A DNA stretch of 64,000 bases from an uncultured Pelagibacteraceae bacterium. Lineage in GTDB: Bacteria; Pseudomonadota; Alphaproteobacteria; Pelagibacterales; Pelagibacteraceae. The notes below the pieces were generated by a model that made no database searches, was not told the origin of the DNA, and saw only the letters and a program-made list of their open reading frames with translations. Where the stretch lies: the NCBI GenBank assembly GCA_902594865.1, contig CACJNV010000001.1, positions 1 to 64,000 on the forward strand, written 5' to 3'. The translations under genes and the position numbers were made by a program. Below, in pieces: positions 42,864 through 53,047 of the stretch (positions are counted from its first letter, which is position 1; each line of letters starts with the position of its first letter).

Positions 42864-43874
42864 TTAGCCTTCTACAGCTGTGATAATTTCTCTTGCTCTA
42901 TTTAGAACAGCGTCACCATCAAGACCTTTTCCACTCATTTCTTTTAACCAATTTGACTCAATTGGTGCTAAGATTTTTTTGTATTCGGCAATAACATCAT
43001 CTGATGCAATTATAATTTCATGGCCATCTCTTTTTGAGATTTCATTTTTCATAATCGCATTTTGATTATCAATTAAACCTGACGCCCAATCACCAAAAGC
43101 ATGGCCACTATATTTATTTATGCAAGCCTGATCTCCTGCTGGTAAACTATTGAATTTATCTTCATTCATAATTAAACCAAATGTAGCGTTAGTGATATTA
43201 ACTTCAGTATGATACTTGGTTACATCAAACAATCTGAATGAACCCACAGCAGTGTATGGAAATGGAGTTCCATCTACAACACCTTTGCTTAAAGCTTCAG
43301 AAGTTCCTGGAGCAGGTACTTTCACTCCCGTTGCACCCAAAGTTTTTAAAATTGTTCCAGCAATTTTACTTGGTACTCTCATCTTTTTACCTTTAAAATC
43401 TGCAGGTTTAACAACTTTAGTATCCTTCATATGAATTTGATATCCAGGATTAGAGTGAAGACCGATTACTTTAATTCCTGCCATTTCTTTGTCTAAATAT
43501 CCCTCATTAAAAAGAGTGTTTAGAGCTGTAGTTCCAGCTTTAGACGTTCTTGTAAGAAACGGTAATTCAATTACTGAACTTAAAGGAAATTGACCTCCAA
43601 TGTATCCTAAAACTGTCCATGAAATATCAGCAACACCTGATGTTACGATATCATATTGTTTAGGAGGACTTCCTAGTACTCCACCAGCATACATTTTTAC
43701 ATTTAATGTTCCCGAACATTGATTAACTTTTGTTGCCCAAGCTGCAAGAATTTTACTTGCAATAAATGCTTTTGGTGGTTCAAAAGTTGCCAACTTAAGC
43801 TCGGTTGCAGAAGATGCATTAACTATACTGAAAGAAAAAATTCCAATAATTAATCCAATTAATTTCTTTTTCAT
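42864..43874 (-). CDS. dctP: TRAP transporter substrate-binding protein (DctP family)
   Basis: Signal peptide; KMYAGGVLGSPPKQYDIVTSGVADI, FKGKKMRVPSKIAGTILKTLGA. Confidence 0.88.
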   Translation of the reverse strand: MKKKLIGLIIGIFSFSIVNASSATELKLATFEPPKAFIASKILAAWATKVNQCSGTLNVKMYAGGVLGSPPKQYDIVTSGVADISWTVLGYIGGQFPLSSVIELPFLTRTSKAGTTALNTLFNEGYLDKEMAGIKVIGLHSNPGYQIHMKDTKVVKPADFKGKKMRVPSKIAGTILKTLGATGVKVPAPGTSEALSKGVVDGTPFPYTAVGSFRLFDVTKYHTEVNITNATFGLIMNEDKFNSLPAGDQACINKYSGHAFGDWASGLIDNQNAIMKNEISKRDGHEIIIASDDVIAEYKKILAPIESNWLKEMSGKGLDGDAVLNRAREIITAVEG

Positions 43875-43924
43875 AAAATTATCCCCTTATTGTTTAAAAT
43901 TATTCTAAAATAGTAACTTGAAAT

Positions 43925-44776
43925 TTAGATTATTTCATCTTTTATTGTGTTAGATAAAACACCAATTTGGGTCACTTCTACCTCTACTTTATCGCCAGGT
44001 TTCATGAAAACTGGTGGGTTTCTTTTAAATCCAACACCTCCTGGTGTCCCTGTAACCAATACATCTCCAGCTCTCCATGCCATTGCTTTTGAAACATAAG
44101 AAATCAATATTGGTATATCAAAAATTAATTGGCTTAATTTAGCATTTTGCATCACTTCACCATTTAATCTAGTTTCAAGAGTAAGTTCTTTATAATCTTT
44201 GATATCTTCAGCAAGAACCATGTGTGGGCCAAAGCTTCCTGTCTTTTCAAAATTTTTTCCCATTCCAAATTGTCTTGTGTGTCTTTGCCAGTCTCTAATA
44301 GTACTTTCGTTATAACAAGAATAACCAACTATGTGTTTTAAGGCATCTTCTGGCTTTATATGTTTGCCACCTTCTCCCATTATTACAGCCATCTCACCCT
44401 CAAAATCTAAATTGTCAGAAGCAATCGGTCTTTGTATTGCTTGTAAATGTGCAGTTTGACTTTCTGGGAAACGATGAAAAATTACAGGATTTTCCTCAAC
44501 AGTTCTATTTGTTTCCTTAACATGTTCACTATAATTCAAGCCTACACAAATGATTTTTCCAGGATTTGGTATTAATGGTAAATATTCAATATCATTAACG
44601 CTTAAATTACCAGGGTTTGCAGAAGCATATTTTTTTGCTTCTGAGATACCTTTTTTGAAAATTAGATCTTTTAAAGAAGTTGCTCCTAAAATTTTTCCTG
44701 TGAGATCTGTTATAAGATCATTATCTAAAATACCAAATTTATGTTCATTGTTATGCGAATAAGAAATAAACTTCAT
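43925..44776 (-). CDS. Fumarylacetoacetate hydrolase family protein
   Basis: KIICVGLNYSEHVKE, DFEGEMAVIMGEGG, GDVLVTGTPGGVGFKRNPPVFMKPGDKVEVEVTQIGVLSN. Confidence 0.92.
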   Translation of the reverse strand: MKFISYSHNNEHKFGILDNDLITDLTGKILGATSLKDLIFKKGISEAKKYASANPGNLSVNDIEYLPLIPNPGKIICVGLNYSEHVKETNRTVEENPVIFHRFPESQTAHLQAIQRPIASDNLDFEGEMAVIMGEGGKHIKPEDALKHIVGYSCYNESTIRDWQRHTRQFGMGKNFEKTGSFGPHMVLAEDIKDYKELTLETRLNGEVMQNAKLSQLIFDIPILISYVSKAMAWRAGDVLVTGTPGGVGFKRNPPVFMKPGDKVEVEVTQIGVLSNTIKDEII

Positions 44777-44848
44777 AAATAATACTTTCTGTTTTAAAAC
44801 AACCTTATATGCTAATGTTTCATATATTTGAAGATAGTTTTTTAAAAT

Positions 44849-45328
44849 ATGAATAAAATATTTGATTACTCAGCAATTGCCTCTGGATTGATACTTTTAC
44901 TTTTATCTGTATTAACTTTTTGTGACGTATTTGGTCGAAGATTTTTAAACTCTCCTGTTACAGGAACAATCGAATTAGTTGAAATTGGTATGGCTTTAGT
45001 TGCTTTCTTAGCAATGCCCAGAGCTTTTTTTTTAAATGCAAATGTATCTGCAGATTTTATTAATAATTTAAATTTAGGAATATTTAAAACTTGGCTCATA
45101 ATTTTTAAATTTTTTTTAATGATAATCATTATGTCTTTAATGGCATATGCAACGACAAAAACATCACTGAAATTTATGACAAATGAAAGAGTTACGATTG
45201 ATTTAGAATTATATTTTTATCCTTTTTATTTTATTTGTGCTTTTGGTATGTGGCTAAGTGTATTAGCTATTATTTTTTGGTTTATTAAAGAATTATCTCA
45301 AACAAAGACTACAAAGGAAAATATTTAA
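44849..45328 (+). CDS. dctQ: TRAP transporter small permease (DctQ)
   Basis: Four hydrophobic segments; FCDVFGRRFLNSPVTGTIELVEIGMALVAFLAMPRAFFLNANVSAD. Confidence 0.88.
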   Translation: MNKIFDYSAIASGLILLLLSVLTFCDVFGRRFLNSPVTGTIELVEIGMALVAFLAMPRAFFLNANVSADFINNLNLGIFKTWLIIFKFFLMIIIMSLMAYATTKTSLKFMTNERVTIDLELYFYPFYFICAFGMWLSVLAIIFWFIKELSQTKTTKENI

Positions 45329-46641
45329 TGGAAATGGGTCCAATCATTAATGGAGGTATAGCTTTTGCTGCAGTCTTAATACTTATGGTTTTAAATATCC
45401 CAATTGGGATTGCAATGTTACTTGTTGGATTCACTGGATTTGCATTAATATCAGGTTTTGATCCTGCTATTTTTGTTTTAGGAACTGCACCTTTTGATGC
45501 AGTATCAAAATATACTTTATCAGTACTTCCGCTTTTTGTTTTGATGGGAAATCTTGCAAACAGTGCAAACTTATCTAGAAATTTATATGATGCTGCTTAT
45601 GCGGTTGTTGGTCACTACAAAGGTGGTTTGGCAATGTCAACTGTTGGAGCTTGTGCAGGTTTTGGAATGATTTGTGGATCTTCTATTGCAACCGCAGCAA
45701 CAATGTCTCAAATGGCAGGACCAGAAATGAAAAGACATGGTTATAGTGATGCTTTAATAAGCGGATCAATCGCATCCGGAGGAACTCTTGGAATTATAAT
45801 CCCTCCAAGTGTTATTTTAGTCATTTATGCATATTTAACAGAGCAATCAGTTCAAGAACTATTCTTTGCAGCATTAATTCCAGGACTTATAGCTGTAATT
45901 TTATACATGATAGCGATAAGGGTTTATCTCATAGTCTATCCATCACAAGGAGGTTATGGAAAAAAAATGCCTCTTAACGAGAGAATTTCTGCAATTTCAA
46001 AAGTATTTCCAATTTTTTTGATCTTTACAATTATAATGGGTGGTCTTTACTTGGGTTTCTTCACCGCCACAGAAAGTGCTGCCGTTGGAGTAATTTTAGT
46101 TTTAATTTTTATTTTTGCTAGAGGGCAACTAACTTTAAATTTATTAAAAGATGCATTATGGACAACAATTAAAACTGTTGGTTCTTTATATTTAATTGTA
46201 ATTGGCGCAAGTATATTCAATTATTTAATTACAGTAACACAACTTCCTTTTGCAGTTGTTGATTTTATAAATTATTTAGAACTAACACCATTGGGAATTA
46301 TTTTAGTCATATGTGTAATCTATCTTGTGCTTGGAACTGTAATGGACTCTTTAGCAATGTTATTTTTGACAATTCCAGTTTTTTTTCCAGTTATTGTTGA
46401 TGCAGGTATAGATCCTGTTTGGTTTGGTATTTTTGCTGTAATAGTAGTTGAGTTTGGATTGGTCTCACCACCTGTTGGAATGAATTTGTTTGTAATTAAA
46501 GGAGTGATGCAAAACACACCTCTTCAAACTATTTGGTTTGGAACAATTCCTTTTTTACTAACCGATGTAATTAGAGTTGCGCTTATTATTGCTTTTCCAG
46601 CGATATGTTTGTATTTACCAAGTTTAATGGCATCTTCCTGA
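45328..46641 (+). CDS. dctM: TRAP transporter large permease (DctM)
   Basis: VLPLFVLMGNLANSANLSRNLYDA, CGSSIATAATMSQMAGPEMKRHGYSDALISGSIASGGTLGIIIPPSVILVIY. Confidence 0.93.
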   Translation: MEMGPIINGGIAFAAVLILMVLNIPIGIAMLLVGFTGFALISGFDPAIFVLGTAPFDAVSKYTLSVLPLFVLMGNLANSANLSRNLYDAAYAVVGHYKGGLAMSTVGACAGFGMICGSSIATAATMSQMAGPEMKRHGYSDALISGSIASGGTLGIIIPPSVILVIYAYLTEQSVQELFFAALIPGLIAVILYMIAIRVYLIVYPSQGGYGKKMPLNERISAISKVFPIFLIFTIIMGGLYLGFFTATESAAVGVILVLIFIFARGQLTLNLLKDALWTTIKTVGSLYLIVIGASIFNYLITVTQLPFAVVDFINYLELTPLGIILVICVIYLVLGTVMDSLAMLFLTIPVFFPVIVDAGIDPVWFGIFAVIVVEFGLVSPPVGMNLFVIKGVMQNTPLQTIWFGTIPFLLTDVIRVALIIAFPAICLYLPSLMASS

Positions 46642-48225
46642 TTACCAAACACCAATCATAATACCATCATCTTTGGTATAGTCTCTTTCTTTAGTTACAA
46701 ACTCATCAGTAGCTGCAACTCTATTTTTTCTATCTATAATTCTTTTTAAAAGTAATTCTTTCATTTCTTCTCTTATCTTTGAATGTTTTTCAGATTTTCC
46801 CAAATCATTAAATTCGTCAGGATCATTTTTCAAATCAAACAGTTGCGGCTCAAATCCTTTGTAATAAATATACTTCCAATCATTATTCCTTATCATAAAA
46901 GCTCTAGCGTCTGATGCTCCTATGTTCAGAATTTTTCTAGCTTCATTAAATGCATAGTCTATTTCACTAAATACAAATTTCTTCCAATTCTTAGTGCTTT
47001 CCCCTTTTAATAATGGAATTAATGAATTTCCTTCTAATCTATGTTTGCTTACTGGACTTTCTACTGCATCCAAAAAAGTTGGTAACAAATCTATTGCCTC
47101 AATAAATCTTTTTTCCTTTATCCCTCTAGTTTTATTTGCATAATCACTTGGATCATAAATAATCATTGGAACTCTAACTGACTGCTCATGGAATAATTCT
47201 TTTTCTCCTAACCAATGGTCACCTTGGTAATCTCCATGATCTGAAGTAAATATGATCATAGTGTCATCCATATGACCAGCTTCCTCTATAAATTTAAATA
47301 ACCTTCCTAAGTTATCATCAATTTGCTTAATCAATCCCATATATCCAGAAAGAACTGTGTTTCTCACTTCATCTTTTGAAAAAGTTTTAGAAATACTATT
47401 TTCCATAAACGCTTTGTAAACTGGGTGATCATTATTTCGTTCAGCATCATTTCTATGAACAGGATAAAATTCATTAGCAGAATACATATTATGATAAGGA
47501 GCTGGTGCCATATAAGGCCAATGAGGTTTGATATAAGATAAATGTAAAAACCATGGTTTATCTTTACTTTCCTCTATAAATTCCATTGCTCTATTAGTCA
47601 TGAAAGCTGTTTCTGAATGTTCCTCTGGAATTCTTGCAGGTTTATTAGAATTTCTTAACCTCCAACCACTTAGTATTTCACCATTTTCTCCTTCAGCAGA
47701 ATTTGCCCAGTCATTCCATGGATTAGGTCCATCATATCCAAGTTTATTTAACCACTCATTATAAGATAAAGTATTTTTTGAATTTTTAATTTGATTATTT
47801 GGATGAAGTCCATCATCTCTTTCATAAGGTTCAAATCCTGGTTCACTAACTATCAATCCAATTTCAGTATCTTTAGTAATACCAAGTCTACTCATGCCTT
47901 CTAAATCTGGTCTCATGTGTGTTTTACCAACTACTCCTGTTCTAATCCCAGATTGTCGTAGATAATCTCCAATAGTTAATTCTCCAATTGGAAGTGGCAC
48001 CTGATTCCAAGTTGAGCCATGACTAAAAACTGTTCTACCAGTATAATAGGACGCTCTTGAAGGACCACACACTGGTGATTGAACAAATGCAGATTCAAAC
48101 TGAACTCCTTTTTTTGCTAAACCATCAATATTTGGAGTTTTTAAATGAGGATGTCCATAACAGGATAAATAATCCCATCTTAACTGGTCAGCCATTATAA
48201 AAAGAATATTTCGAATTTTTTTCAT
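46642..48225 (-). CDS. Type I sulfatase
   Basis: NILFIMADQLRWDYLSCYGHPHLKTPNIDGLAKKGVQFESAFVQSPVCGPSRASYYTGRTVFSHG (C-x-P-S-R-A formylglycine site), FTSDHGDYQGDHWLGEKELFHEQSVRVPMIIYDP. Start moved to MKKIRNILFIMADQ. Confidence 0.9.
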   Translation of the reverse strand: MKKIRNILFIMADQLRWDYLSCYGHPHLKTPNIDGLAKKGVQFESAFVQSPVCGPSRASYYTGRTVFSHGSTWNQVPLPIGELTIGDYLRQSGIRTGVVGKTHMRPDLEGMSRLGITKDTEIGLIVSEPGFEPYERDDGLHPNNQIKNSKNTLSYNEWLNKLGYDGPNPWNDWANSAEGENGEILSGWRLRNSNKPARIPEEHSETAFMTNRAMEFIEESKDKPWFLHLSYIKPHWPYMAPAPYHNMYSANEFYPVHRNDAERNNDHPVYKAFMENSISKTFSKDEVRNTVLSGYMGLIKQIDDNLGRLFKFIEEAGHMDDTMIIFTSDHGDYQGDHWLGEKELFHEQSVRVPMIIYDPSDYANKTRGIKEKRFIEAIDLLPTFLDAVESPVSKHRLEGNSLIPLLKGESTKNWKKFVFSEIDYAFNEARKILNIGASDARAFMIRNNDWKYIYYKGFEPQLFDLKNDPDEFNDLGKSEKHSKIREEMKELLLKRIIDRKNRVAATDEFVTKERDYTKDDGIMIGVW

Positions 48226-48229
48226 AGTA

Positions 48230-49750
48230 TTAATATTTTTCAATTCCAAGATATGCAAACTTTGAGTCTGTAGAAGGTATTGTGACAAACAATCTGTAAA
48301 AATTGTTATTTTTTTTAAAAAAACTAGAAGCTCGTTCACAACCATATAACCCAAAATTTTCTTGGTTAAATGATTTAGATGCTTGTTCAAAAGATTTGTT
48401 GTCTTGATTAAAATACATTGCACTTACTTGTTTTTTACAATCAATCCATGGATTAAACCAATCCTCTTTAAATCCATAAATATCATCTGTTCCATCTTTA
48501 TTTATATCTGCAGTTTCAATTCTAAATGAACCATTGAGAGAAACTGGCATTACCTGATATTTTTCAAATGACTTGTCATTATTGTTTTTAAAAACATATA
48601 AAAACTCTTCAGTCTTACAATCTTTTCCACGATCAAATGGTTTTGAATTATCTCTTCGCTTACAAACTACATCTTTAGCAACACCAATACTATCTGTATT
48701 ACCATCTTTGTTAAAATCTATAGCGGTAGAAATCCATGCTCGATCAGCCATTTTAAAAACTTTTTTATCTGATCCCTCTTCCCAATATCCAGGTTTGTCG
48801 TTTATATCTCCTGTCCATATTAGAAAGTTTGCTTTATCAGTTGGTTTTTCTTTAAATTGATAGCTATCAAGTTTTTCAAATTTTAATTTATTTTTTTTAC
48901 TAGTTACGTTAGACCAACAAAAAGTTGTATTTCCCAAACCTGGGCAACTACCAAAAATAATTGCTCCCTTTTTTGATGGCAGAATATGATTAAATCCAAT
49001 GTCTATAAAATTATTTGCTTTTTTAGCTTTTCGACATTTATTGGTTTTCATATCACAAATTTCAATAGCACCAGGTTTTTGGTCGCCATAGAAGTAATCA
49101 ATAATTTCATAATATCCATCTTGATTAAAATCAAAATACATTAAATCATGAGAGAAGTGAGGTGATCCAAAACTTTTTAATTTATTTGAATTTAAATCAA
49201 AAATATAATTAACATCTTTCCAGCTGCTATTTCTGTTTCTCCCATCTTCACGATTTCCTAGATAAACTATTTCTTCATTTCCATCGCTATCAATATCCAA
49301 AACATTCATTCTTCTAGCGGTCAAAGGTAATGTTAAGTGATTAGATTTTAATTCTAAATTATCTGTTTTAAATAAATTATCTAAATTTTCTAAACTTATA
49401 CTGACAAGATGCGAAAATGGTTGTTTGTCAGATTGTTTTCCCCACTCAACTATATTATTCCAAGTATGAGCAATAATTTTATTTCCATCTTTATTATTAA
49501 TATATTCTAATAATTGAGGAGAGTTCCAAGTATTAATTGAATAATCGTGTGATTTTACCTCATAATGATTTTCTAGCTTCTGAATAATTAAACAACTGTT
49601 TTCAGATTTAGTTCTTATAAATTCTGATTTAATTTGCTCACATCTAAAAGGCTTAAATGTAACATTTTCATTAATAACTTTTTCATCAGAATAAGCATTA
49701 AAATTCAACAACAATAGACATAAAAATAAAATTAATAAATTTTTTTTCAT
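48230..49750 (-). CDS. Secreted FG-GAP/VCBS-like protein with Ca-binding-type Dx[DN]xDG motifs
   Basis: Signal peptide; DIDSDGNEEIVYLG, DFNQDGYYEIIDYF, DFNKDGNTDSIGV, DINKDGTDDIYGF. Confidence 0.72.
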   Translation of the reverse strand: MKKNLLILFLCLLLLNFNAYSDEKVINENVTFKPFRCEQIKSEFIRTKSENSCLIIQKLENHYEVKSHDYSINTWNSPQLLEYINNKDGNKIIAHTWNNIVEWGKQSDKQPFSHLVSISLENLDNLFKTDNLELKSNHLTLPLTARRMNVLDIDSDGNEEIVYLGNREDGRNRNSSWKDVNYIFDLNSNKLKSFGSPHFSHDLMYFDFNQDGYYEIIDYFYGDQKPGAIEICDMKTNKCRKAKKANNFIDIGFNHILPSKKGAIIFGSCPGLGNTTFCWSNVTSKKNKLKFEKLDSYQFKEKPTDKANFLIWTGDINDKPGYWEEGSDKKVFKMADRAWISTAIDFNKDGNTDSIGVAKDVVCKRRDNSKPFDRGKDCKTEEFLYVFKNNNDKSFEKYQVMPVSLNGSFRIETADINKDGTDDIYGFKEDWFNPWIDCKKQVSAMYFNQDNKSFEQASKSFNQENFGLYGCERASSFFKKNNNFYRLFVTIPSTDSKFAYLGIEKY

Positions 49751-50616
49751 TTTTGACTTTCAATTTCTTTACAAGAATATCCTAGCTCTTGAAGTTTAAG
49801 TTTTTTGCATGACTTAGCATGTCGAATTTCATCATAATAAGCTATTTGAGTTAGATCTGGCCCAGGTGTTCTAGACATATATGATCTATATATACCAAAA
49901 TGAAATTCTATTCTTTCACCCTTTTCTTGCGTTCTGCCTTTGTGGTGAAAAGTAAGTTTACCATTAATCCAAATTTTAAAAAAACCGTCTTTTTTGTGTG
50001 TCCATTTTGCATTAACTAAAATATCATGCCATTTTCCATACATTTCTGACTCGTCTATTAATTTTAATTGCTCGTTGTATCCAAGAATATAACTATCACG
50101 ATCAATCCAATAACCTCCTCCATTAAAGTGAGATTGATTTTCGAAAGCAAAAGCGGGGGGATTATCAGCATCATTATGAAATTGAGCTAACATTGTTTTA
50201 GCAGGATAAATTATTTTATAATCTTCTGGTAGATATAATGACCAAGCTGTCCATGTAGTTTTTTTATTAACGCAACATATTTTCAGCTCAACTCTTTCTC
50301 TGTCATTTCTGGAATCCCAACCCCATCCATTGCCATCTCTAACTTCAAATCTTAATGACTGATTTCCAAATCTAACAGGATGATTATCAGATTTACTAAC
50401 AATTTTAACTATATGCTCTCTTTTTGATTTATCTGATTTAAGTATTGCTTTATTGTCAATATGCCATTCGTTCCATGAATCATATTCTTTAACTTTATTA
50501 AAACCCTGGGCTATATCTTTATTTTTTTTAATTTCTTTAAGGACTTCTTCTACACTTGCAAAACTACTTCCACCTAACAACAAGCCAAGAAACAGAATCG
50601 ATAGAAGTTTTTTCAT
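49747..50616 (-). CDS. Secreted polysaccharide-lyase-like protein (heparin lyase I-like fold)
   Basis: Signal peptide; NQSLRFEVRDGNGWGWDSRNDRERVELK, WTAWSLYLPEDYKIIYPAKTMLAQFHND, GKWHDILVNAKWTHKKDGFFKIWINGKL, HFGIYRSYM. Confidence 0.75.
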   Translation of the reverse strand: MKKLLSILFLGLLLGGSSFASVEEVLKEIKKNKDIAQGFNKVKEYDSWNEWHIDNKAILKSDKSKREHIVKIVSKSDNHPVRFGNQSLRFEVRDGNGWGWDSRNDRERVELKICCVNKKTTWTAWSLYLPEDYKIIYPAKTMLAQFHNDADNPPAFAFENQSHFNGGGYWIDRDSYILGYNEQLKLIDESEMYGKWHDILVNAKWTHKKDGFFKIWINGKLTFHHKGRTQEKGERIEFHFGIYRSYMSRTPGPDLTQIAYYDEIRHAKSCKKLKLQELGYSCKEIESQK

Positions 50617-50669
50617 AGTCCTTAATTAGCAAATCCTGTTCAAAGTGTCTAATGACTACTCTATATTAT

Positions 50670-51677
50670 TTAAAACTCTAAAGTTTTTGAAGAACCATCG
50701 CTATAAGTGAACTCTACTTTTTTTTCTGAAATACTTTTTATTGATGTAAAACCATCATATTCAGCAATAAATTCATTTAACTTTTTTCTACTTTTTTTGC
50801 TCATTTTTGCGCCTGGTGCATTCACGCCAACATCAATAATTACTTCTGCCCCATTTAAAAAAGCATTTACCCAAGCTTTCACGGGAGGACCACAAGTCAT
50901 TGCTTCTGTTAACCAAATAGGTTTATCAACATCCACACTTTTTAATAATTCAGCAAATTCATCTACCCAAAGCTCTTTATCACATTGTCCATCTGGACCA
51001 CTTATGTGATGAATATTTGCTATATCAAAATAATCTTTTATTTCTGGTAATACTGATTTCCAATATTTTTTATTTTTAGGAAACATTCCTGCAGCACCAG
51101 CCATAACAATAACGGCATCTGGTTGCTTTTCTTTAATTACTTTTGATGAAAAATTAAAGATTTCAATAAAATCTTCCTTACTTCCTTTAAAGAACATTTT
51201 AAATTCTGGTTCATTCATTACATCCCAATATTTTATTGGTTTAGTTAATCCGGGCATATCATTGGAGCCATCACCATCATAACGATCCACTAATTTTACA
51301 AGAAAATTTTTATAATCATCCATAGAGCATGGTTTGCTTAAATATTTTGTAAAACGTTTGCCAAAAGCACTTTTTGCTTTTTTTCTTTTACAAGATTTTT
51401 GCTCCCAGTCTGCGTGAGGCCAGATAGTTGCGAGAATTGTTTGATTGTGCTCTTGAGCATAAACAACATATTGATCTACATCATCCCAAGTAAAATTTCC
51501 TTTATCTCTTTCAATATGATTCCAAATAAAAGGCCCTGGATGAGGTCTGACCCACTGACCATCTTTACCTCTCATTTTTTCATCACGCATTTCAGTTAAC
51601 TCACCAAATCTAGATTCAGAATTTGCGATGTTTGTTAAAAATAAAAATGATAAAAAAATTGTTAATAATTTTTTCAT
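50670..51677 (-). CDS. Secreted glycoside-hydrolase-like TIM-barrel protein (clan GH-A type)
   Basis: GNFTWDDVDQYVVYAQEHNQTILATIWPHADWEQ, WDVMNEPEF (acid/base-type NEP), IWLTEAMTCG (nucleophile-type Glu). Confidence 0.75.
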   Translation of the reverse strand: MKKLLTIFLSFLFLTNIANSESRFGELTEMRDEKMRGKDGQWVRPHPGPFIWNHIERDKGNFTWDDVDQYVVYAQEHNQTILATIWPHADWEQKSCKRKKAKSAFGKRFTKYLSKPCSMDDYKNFLVKLVDRYDGDGSNDMPGLTKPIKYWDVMNEPEFKMFFKGSKEDFIEIFNFSSKVIKEKQPDAVIVMAGAAGMFPKNKKYWKSVLPEIKDYFDIANIHHISGPDGQCDKELWVDEFAELLKSVDVDKPIWLTEAMTCGPPVKAWVNAFLNGAEVIIDVGVNAPGAKMSKKSRKKLNEFIAEYDGFTSIKSISEKKVEFTYSDGSSKTLEF

Positions 51678-53044
51678 TTACCTTTTTTGATTACTGAGTG
51701 CGCTATTTTCATCCAATTAAAATCTCTGTGAATAGCCATTGTTGTAACAATTCTTCCTGTATCAAAATCAATCATTAATGTTTGACCACCATAACCATCC
51801 ATAACAAATATGTGTCTTTTCTTCATTCCAGATGGTTCTAAATGAAAAAAACCACCATACGATTTGGTATTTGTAAATGCATGTTTTTTATTACTGTAGT
51901 CATATTTTTTTTTAACTTTTCTCTCAAAAATAGATTTTAAATACTTTCCTTCACAAGTATCATTTTGCCAATCTTGCAACATGGCTCTTGCAACCCTCAA
52001 ATAGTCATATCTGGTTGTTAAAAAGGTACTAGTTGTTGATTTATTATTATTAGATGATTCTTCACTCATTACTAAAATGGTTTCATGCTCAATACCAACT
52101 TTTTTTCTAAAAACATCATCTAATAAATTTTGAAAGTCATCCTCTCCAGCTTTGAAAATTAAATAATTCAAAATTAAATGTGGTAGTAAATTATTATAAG
52201 CCCATTTTTTTTTGGATTTTTTTGAGTCTTTTAATTCTTTATTCATTGCACTTGAAATTGTTCGGTTTGTTACAGAATATCTTGAGGATGAATTAGCAAA
52301 TATATTACTTTTATCTTCTGAAGAAAAATACTTTTCATCTCCAGCTTGCATATTTATCAAATCTATAATTTTTTGATTATGATAAAGAGTATTTTTTAAT
52401 ATAGGCCAATCATTCAATTGTGCATCAATACTATCAACGTATCCTTTGCAAATAGCATGCCCTAAAATGTAAGAAGCAAAACTTTTTCCAACTGATTGAG
52501 AGTGGTATTTAGTTTCATTTGTAAATACTTTACCAAACTTGTCTTTGGGACTTATTTCATCTACAACAATTTTTCCATCTTCATAAAGTAAATAACTTAA
52601 CAAAGCAGTTTTCTGCATTTGTTTTTTGATTATTTCATCATCTCTTAAATCAAATTTAAATTTGTATGGTTTGTCTGATGACTTAATTTCACTATACTTT
52701 GGATTATTGTTCCAATTACCATTAGTGTACTCCCAAAAATAATAAAGTAATGTTTCGTAGTTTGGCTTTTTAACTTTTTCAGGAATTTCAGATCTACCAT
52801 TGTAGGTATTAATTTTATAATTAGGTATATATTTTTTGAATTGATCACAATTATTGTAATACCAATGCTGACTGAATTTTTTTAGGGATTTACATTTTCC
52901 TTCCCCTTGACCAATCTCAAATTTAACAAATTCAGTAAATTCATGTTTTACTAACCATTTATCAAATTGTTTTAAATGGTTTTCATTTGCTTGAGCTGAA
53001 AAACTTAAAAGTAGAGATAGAAAAATAATTAATATTTTTTTCAT
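51674..53044 (-). CDS. Secreted serine hydrolase (beta-lactamase/penicillin-binding family)
   Basis: Signal peptide; ETKYHSQSVGKSFASYILGHAI (SxxK), DLINMQAGDEKYF, DYLRVARAMLQDW. Confidence 0.8.
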   Translation of the reverse strand: MKKILIIFLSLLLSFSAQANENHLKQFDKWLVKHEFTEFVKFEIGQGEGKCKSLKKFSQHWYYNNCDQFKKYIPNYKINTYNGRSEIPEKVKKPNYETLLYYFWEYTNGNWNNNPKYSEIKSSDKPYKFKFDLRDDEIIKKQMQKTALLSYLLYEDGKIVVDEISPKDKFGKVFTNETKYHSQSVGKSFASYILGHAICKGYVDSIDAQLNDWPILKNTLYHNQKIIDLINMQAGDEKYFSSEDKSNIFANSSSRYSVTNRTISSAMNKELKDSKKSKKKWAYNNLLPHLILNYLIFKAGEDDFQNLLDDVFRKKVGIEHETILVMSEESSNNNKSTTSTFLTTRYDYLRVARAMLQDWQNDTCEGKYLKSIFERKVKKKYDYSNKKHAFTNTKSYGGFFHLEPSGMKKRHIFVMDGYGGQTLMIDFDTGRIVTTMAIHRDFNWMKIAHSVIKKGK

Positions 53045-53047
53045 GAA

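Noticed and set aside
48226-48423. N-terminal 66-residue extension of the sulfatase ORF
   Set aside because: Overlaps the 3' end of the VCBS-like gene, and the sulfatase fold begins right after the internal Met at 48225.
52645-52848. 67-aa minus-strand ORF within the serine hydrolase
   Set aside because: Alternate-frame shadow of the 456-aa gene.
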